Positions 6,257-8,025 of a stretch of 8,025 nucleotides of DNA are shown in pieces. The stretch is from an uncultured Actinomycetes bacterium (lineage in GTDB: Bacteria; Actinomycetota; Actinomycetes; Nanopelagicales; Nanopelagicaceae), in the NCBI GenBank assembly GCA_903839355.1, contig CAIMBV010000211.1, positions 1 through 8,025 of the forward strand, written 5' to 3'. Made by a program: the position numbers and the translations under genes. Every line of letters begins with the position of its first letter. Within the stretch, counting starts at the first letter, position 1. The notes beneath the pieces are model-generated. The model was not told the origin of the DNA, did no database searches, and saw nothing but the letters and a program-made list of their open reading frames with translations.

Positions 6257-6940
6257 TTAGTGAAGAATATTTACCGCTCGAGCGATCACTAGTCCGACGG
6301 TAATAAGTGATGTCGCACTTTGTACCATCATCAACATCTTCGCCCATCGAGTTAGAGGCATGACATCGGTTGGGCTGAAGGCGCTCGCATTGGTGTACGA
6401 GGTAAATAGATAGTCGAAGTATGTGGGTGTCCACTCGGCAGGTGAGTACTCTGCGTTAGTCATTTGTGGAAAGAGAAAATCAGGAAAAGGATCTATCGCC
6501 TCGGCCCGAGCGCCGGGACCTCCACGATCGAATTCCCAATACCAAAGGCTAAAGACCACCATATTTGTGAGCCAGATTGAACCTCCAAAAGCTAAGAGGC
6601 TGGTAGGACTCTTGATGGTTCCATCTATAAGACGCTGCACCAATTGCACTGCTGATGCGATATTGCTGGCCGTCATTACCCCGGTTAAGGCAATACCGGT
6701 CCACCACGTACTTTTACGGTGAGCATTAATTCGACCTGGACTGATGGCGAACAGGGCAAGCATCAGGACTGCCTCAACGATGCAGATCTCAGGTTGGATT
6801 TTTAGCGAGAGCGTCTTTGGAAGGAGGTATTGCAGCAGGATCACAACGGCGACGACGAAGGAGACGGGCCAGCGATGCTCCCCAAGGTGGGGACGATGCC
6901 AGTGGGGAACTTTGCGAATGTGGATCTCAGGACCGCTCAT
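6257..6940 (-). CDS. Multi-pass membrane protein, distantly DUF1345-like
   Basis: This is a 227-residue integral membrane protein. Hydrophobic segments are visible at about 24-41, 51-68, 81-101, 113-135 and 202-225. A shorter amphipathic stretch at 173-188 (TYFDYLFTSYTNASAF) is followed by SPTD. The order of a re-entrant-like Y-x-D-Y-L-F-T-S-x-T segment, a conserved Thr-Asp, a basic linker and a final helix resembles the C-terminal part of DUF1345 proteins and, loosely, the pore region of two-helix ion channels. That resemblance is a suggestion only, and no selectivity filter is seen. The N-terminus is cytoplasm-like and His/Arg-rich (HIRKVPHWHRPH). The start is supported by AAAGGAT with AGGA seven bases upstream of ATG 6940. 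The gene converges on the secreted-protein gene with stop codons directly abutting. No substrate or role can be named. Confidence 0.75.
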   Translation of the reverse strand: MSGPEIHIRKVPHWHRPHLGEHRWPVSFVVAVVILLQYLLPKTLSLKIQPEICIVEAVLMLALFAISPGRINAHRKSTWWTGIALTGVMTASNIASAVQLVQRLIDGTIKSPTSLLAFGGSIWLTNMVVFSLWYWEFDRGGPGARAEAIDPFPDFLFPQMTNAEYSPAEWTPTYFDYLFTSYTNASAFSPTDVMPLTRWAKMLMMVQSATSLITVGLVIARAVNILH

Positions 6941-6999
6941 GAGGGCATCCTTTCAACAGGGGGGAGTTGGTACAAGCCTCGTCGGCCCCTCTATCGAAT

Positions 7000-7029
7000 T
7001 TCACCCGAACTGCCCTATGCCTGTAACCT
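7000..7029 (+). promoter_or_regulatory. Possible promoter of the tRNA-Thr/tRNA-Met unit
   Basis: TTCACC (7000-7005) and TAACCT (7024-7029) are 18 bases apart. They would place transcription start near 7036, a few bases before the mature tRNA-Thr end at 7045. The -35 matches four of six consensus bases. The -10 fits the actinobacterial TANNNT pattern but matches the full consensus at only three bases. The membrane-protein gene upstream is divergent, so a tRNA promoter must lie within 6941-7044; this is the best candidate I can see. Confidence 0.3.
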
Positions 7030-7044
7030 TGCGGGCGAAGGTCC

Positions 7045-7117
7045 GCCCCCCTAGCTCAGTCGGTAGAGCGTTTCCATGGTAAGGAAAAGGTCAACGGTTC
7101 GATTCCGTTGGGGGGCT
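7045..7117 (+). tRNA. tRNA-Thr (anticodon GGU)
   Basis: A full cloverleaf folds over 73 bases. The acceptor stem is GCCCCCC (7045-7051) with GGGGGGC (7110-7116), the D-stem is GCTC/GAGC, and the anticodon stem is TTTCC/GGAAA around loop ATGGTAA. The anticodon is GGT at 7078-7080. The T-arm is AACGG, TTCGATT, CCGTT. The discriminator is T (7117), and CCA is not encoded, so it must be added after transcription. GGU reads ACC and ACU codons. Loop position 32 is A, which is uncommon (usually a pyrimidine). Being followed by tRNA-Met and rpmG matches the usual actinobacterial order. Confidence 0.96.
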
Positions 7118-7121
7118 CGAA

Positions 7122-7151
7122 AAATACTCTAGAAATACTCTAGAAATACTC
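7122..7151 (+). repeat. 11-bp tandem repeat between the two tRNA genes (about 2.7 copies)
   Basis: The unit AAATACTCTAG occurs perfectly at 7122-7132 and 7133-7143. A third partial copy, AAATACTC, lies at 7144-7151. The array fills nearly all of the 36-base spacer between tRNA-Thr and tRNA-Met. Each full unit holds TACTCT, which fits the actinobacterial -10 pattern TANNNT, and a CTAG tetranucleotide. It probably reflects slippage duplication. It may serve as an A/T-rich processing region for the tRNA transcript, but no function is shown by the sequence. Confidence 0.9.
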
Positions 7152-7153
7152 CT

Positions 7154-7230
7154 GGCGGGGTAGCTCAGCTTGGTAGAGCATGCGGCTCATAATCGCAGTG
7201 TCGCCGGTTCAAGTCCGGCCTCCGCTACCA
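7154..7230 (+). tRNA. tRNA-Met (anticodon CAU), elongator type
   Basis: The acceptor stem pairs GGCGGGG (7154-7160) with CTCCGCT (7220-7226) through five Watson-Crick and two G-U pairs. The D-stem is GCTC/GAGC. The anticodon stem TGCGG/TCGCA closes loop CTCATAA, with CAT at 7188-7190. The T-arm is GCCGG, TTCAAGT, CCGGC. The discriminator is A, followed by an encoded CCA (7228-7230). It is not the initiator: position 1 is a paired G instead of an unpaired C, and the three G-C pairs at the base of the anticodon stem are absent. A CAU tRNA could also be a lysidine-modified tRNA-Ile2, but the position before rpmG is the usual place of elongator tRNA-Met in Actinobacteria. Confidence 0.94.
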
Positions 7231-7235
7231 AAACT

Positions 7236-7262
7236 ACGCGCTAATTCGATGGAATTAAGCGT
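7236..7262 (+). other. Hairpin just downstream of tRNA-Met
   Basis: TAATTC/GAATTA pairs around a GATG loop (7248-7251). It extends past a small internal loop with ACGC (7236-7239) pairing to GCGT (7259-7262). It starts six bases after the encoded CCA. It lacks a following T-run, so it is a poor intrinsic terminator. It may be a 3' processing or stability element between the tRNA unit and rpmG. The rest of the 134-base gap up to rpmG (7231-7364) shows no gene, and I could not pick a convincing rpmG promoter in it. Confidence 0.4.
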
Positions 7263-7350
7263 GATTTAGACGAAAGCTAAGGGATGAAGTAACCTTCACC
7301 TCTTACATTGAATTAGCCTTAAGACCAACACTGAGACTAAGAAGACACTA

Positions 7351-7357
7351 AAAGGAG
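7351..7357 (+). promoter_or_regulatory. Ribosome binding site of rpmG
   Basis: AAAGGAG lies seven bases before ATG 7365. It is the strongest Shine-Dalgarno sequence in the window, as expected for a highly expressed ribosomal protein, and it fixes the start of this short gene. Confidence 0.85.
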
Positions 7358-7364
7358 CACGACC

Positions 7365-7535
7365 ATGGCAAGCAAGAGCGCGGATGTCCGCCCTAAGATC
7401 ACTATGGCCTGTGTCGAGTGCAAAGAGCGTAACTACATCACCAAGAAGAACCGCCGTAACGACCCAGATCGCCTTGAGCTCAAGAAGTTCTGCCCACGTT
7501 GCAAACTTTCTACGGTTCACCGCGAAACTCGTTAA
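7365..7535 (+). CDS. rpmG: 50S ribosomal protein L33
   Basis: This is a short gene of 56 residues (ATG 7365, TAA 7533-7535), easily missed by length cut-offs. The product is a small, very basic protein of the large ribosomal subunit. The sequence has the L33 pattern: [19 protein letters not shown], then [20 protein letters not shown], ending HRETR. Four cysteines in two CxxC pairs (C16, C19, C43, C46) form a zinc ribbon, so this is the zinc-binding (C+) form; many bacteria also carry a zinc-free paralogue for use under zinc limitation. The position after tRNA-Thr/tRNA-Met and before the hadA-like gene is the standard actinobacterial arrangement. Assignment is secure on sequence, length, ribosome binding site and context. 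Confidence 0.97.
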   Translation: MASKSADVRPKITMACVECKERNYITKKNRRNDPDRLELKKFCPRCKLSTVHRETR

Positions 7536-7538
7536 TTA

Positions 7539-7922
7539 ATGCTTAACCCCGACCTCGTCGGGAGCACCTTTGTGGGTGCCACTAGTACAACCATCTCCGC
7601 AGAATCTATCGCCGCATTTGCCATGGCTCTAGGTGAAGCAGATACTCACATCGCTCCCCCCACTTATGCGATCACTATCTCGCTGGAACAATCCCAGGCT
7701 GTTTTGGAGGGTTCAGGTCTTGATTGGAGCCGCGTAGTTCATGGTGATCAGAAATTCGCAATCAACCGACCATTAACCGCTGGCATGGTGATCACTTGCA
7801 ACTCCACCATCGAGAGCGCTCGCATGGTTGCCGGAAATGAAATTGTTACAGTGCGTAGCGACCTCGTCGAATCCGGAGATGTCGCTGTGTCGAGCTGGTC
7901 GACCTTGGTCTTTCGCGCATGA
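7539..7922 (+). CDS. HadA-like (R)-3-hydroxyacyl-ACP dehydratase subunit (MaoC N-terminal, hot-dog fold)
   Basis: This 127-residue protein matches the FAS1/MaoC N-terminal dehydratase domain found as HadA in mycobacteria. It opens with LNPDLVGSTF, has a long-helix segment ISAESIAAFAMALGE, APPTYAI (39-45), and the hallmark VVHGDQKFAINRPLTAGM (66-83). HadA-type subunits usually lack the catalytic Asp/His pair and bind the acyl chain; the partner HadB supplies catalysis. The pair dehydrates 3-hydroxyacyl-ACP in type II fatty acid synthesis (mycolic acid elongation in mycobacteria). At 127 residues it is shorter than mycobacterial HadA (about 158). It begins 3 bases after the rpmG stop without a ribosome binding site of its own, and its TGA overlaps the next ATG, so translational coupling on both sides is likely. 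General family assignment is firm; the in vivo substrate is inferred. Confidence 0.88.
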   Translation: MLNPDLVGSTFVGATSTTISAESIAAFAMALGEADTHIAPPTYAITISLEQSQAVLEGSGLDWSRVVHGDQKFAINRPLTAGMVITCNSTIESARMVAGNEIVTVRSDLVESGDVAVSSWSTLVFRA

Positions 7923-8025
7923 GCACATTAGTTCCGGGGCAGGTACTTCCGTCCAAGACCTACATCATTAATCGTGCCGCTCTTGTCACGTACGCAAATG
8001 CCAGCGGCGATCAAAACCCAATCCA
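7919..8025 (+). CDS. HadB-like MaoC dehydratase, N-terminal part
   Basis: The gene starts at ATG 7919, overlapping the previous TGA as ATGA, and runs off the window end, with 35 full codons visible. Residues 16-35 hold the MaoC signature YANASGDQNPI, in which the Asp is the catalytic residue in hydratase 2 enzymes. The His that normally follows the Pro-Ile would be the next codon; the window ends on CA, which fits His but does not prove it. Together with the upstream HadA-like subunit it should form the heteromeric (R)-specific 3-hydroxyacyl dehydratase, here as the catalytic partner. The start has no Shine-Dalgarno sequence, consistent with coupled translation. Confidence is high for the family despite the short visible part. 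Confidence 0.88.
   Translation, partial: MSTLVPGQVLPSKTYIINRAALVTYANASGDQNPI

Noticed and set aside
6275..6284. Perfect 10-bp palindrome CGCTCGAGCG
   Set aside because: It lies inside the membrane-protein coding region, has no loop or partner site, and such palindromes arise readily by chance.
6744..7082. Plus-strand open frame running from the membrane-protein gene into tRNA-Thr
   Set aside because: It overlaps a tRNA and the antisense of a credible membrane protein, and its translation looks like no protein family.
7045..7230. tRNA genes as phage or island attachment sites
   Set aside because: No integrase gene and no duplicated tRNA 3' end is seen in the window, and the flanking genes are in standard chromosomal order.
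7296..7520. Minus-strand open frame of 74 codons across rpmG
   Set aside because: It is antisense to a certain ribosomal protein gene, has no family features, and reflects the codon bias of rpmG.

Overview
The window looks like a chromosomal segment of a small-genome, mid-GC actinobacterium. By eye the GC content is close to one half. The gene order tRNA-Thr, tRNA-Met, rpmG, hadA-like, hadB-like is the arrangement found upstream of the secE/nusG region in Actinobacteria. Tight packing, many 1-8 nt overlaps and several starts without a Shine-Dalgarno sequence would fit a streamlined planktonic lineage such as the freshwater acI group (Planktophila/Nanopelagicus-like). That placement is inference; no 16S gene is present.

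Layout. Positions 1-720 hold the 3' end of an aerobic glycerol-3-phosphate dehydrogenase (glpD). It is followed almost without a gap by a small YccU-type CoA-binding Rossmann protein (to 1145). Facing them on the minus strand is a compact four-gene operon read from 4851 down to 1131: a circularly permuted ATP-grasp protein, an alpha-E protein, a transglutaminase-like cysteine protease/transferase and methionine sulfoxide reductase B. The first three form a widely conserved but poorly characterised set predicted to make or process a peptide-like product. A good sigma-70-like promoter and a Shine-Dalgarno site precede the operon.

Divergent from it, on the plus strand, lies a nitroreductase-family gene (4964-5542). 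It is intact apart from an in-frame TAG at codon 23, inside the N-terminal FMN-binding motif. A naive ORF call would start at 5066 and miss this. It is followed 9 nt later by a secreted two-part protein of unknown function (5552-6256). A convergent minus-strand multi-pass membrane protein (6257-6940) abuts that gene with no intervening base.

Positions 7045-7230 carry tRNA-Thr(GGU) and elongator tRNA-Met(CAU), separated by 11-bp tandem repeats. After them come rpmG (7365-7535, 56 codons), a HadA-like MaoC/hot-dog subunit (7539-7922) and the start of its HadB-like partner, which runs off the window with an ATGA overlap. The two hot-dog proteins probably form a heteromeric (R)-3-hydroxyacyl dehydratase of type II fatty acid synthesis.

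The points most worth a second look are the interrupted nitroreductase, the ATP-grasp/alpha-E/transglutaminase operon with MsrB joined to it and no proteasome-like (Anbu) gene nearby, and the tandem repeat between the two tRNA genes. No mobile element, CRISPR array or integration site was seen, and no stretch over 300 bases lacks a gene.
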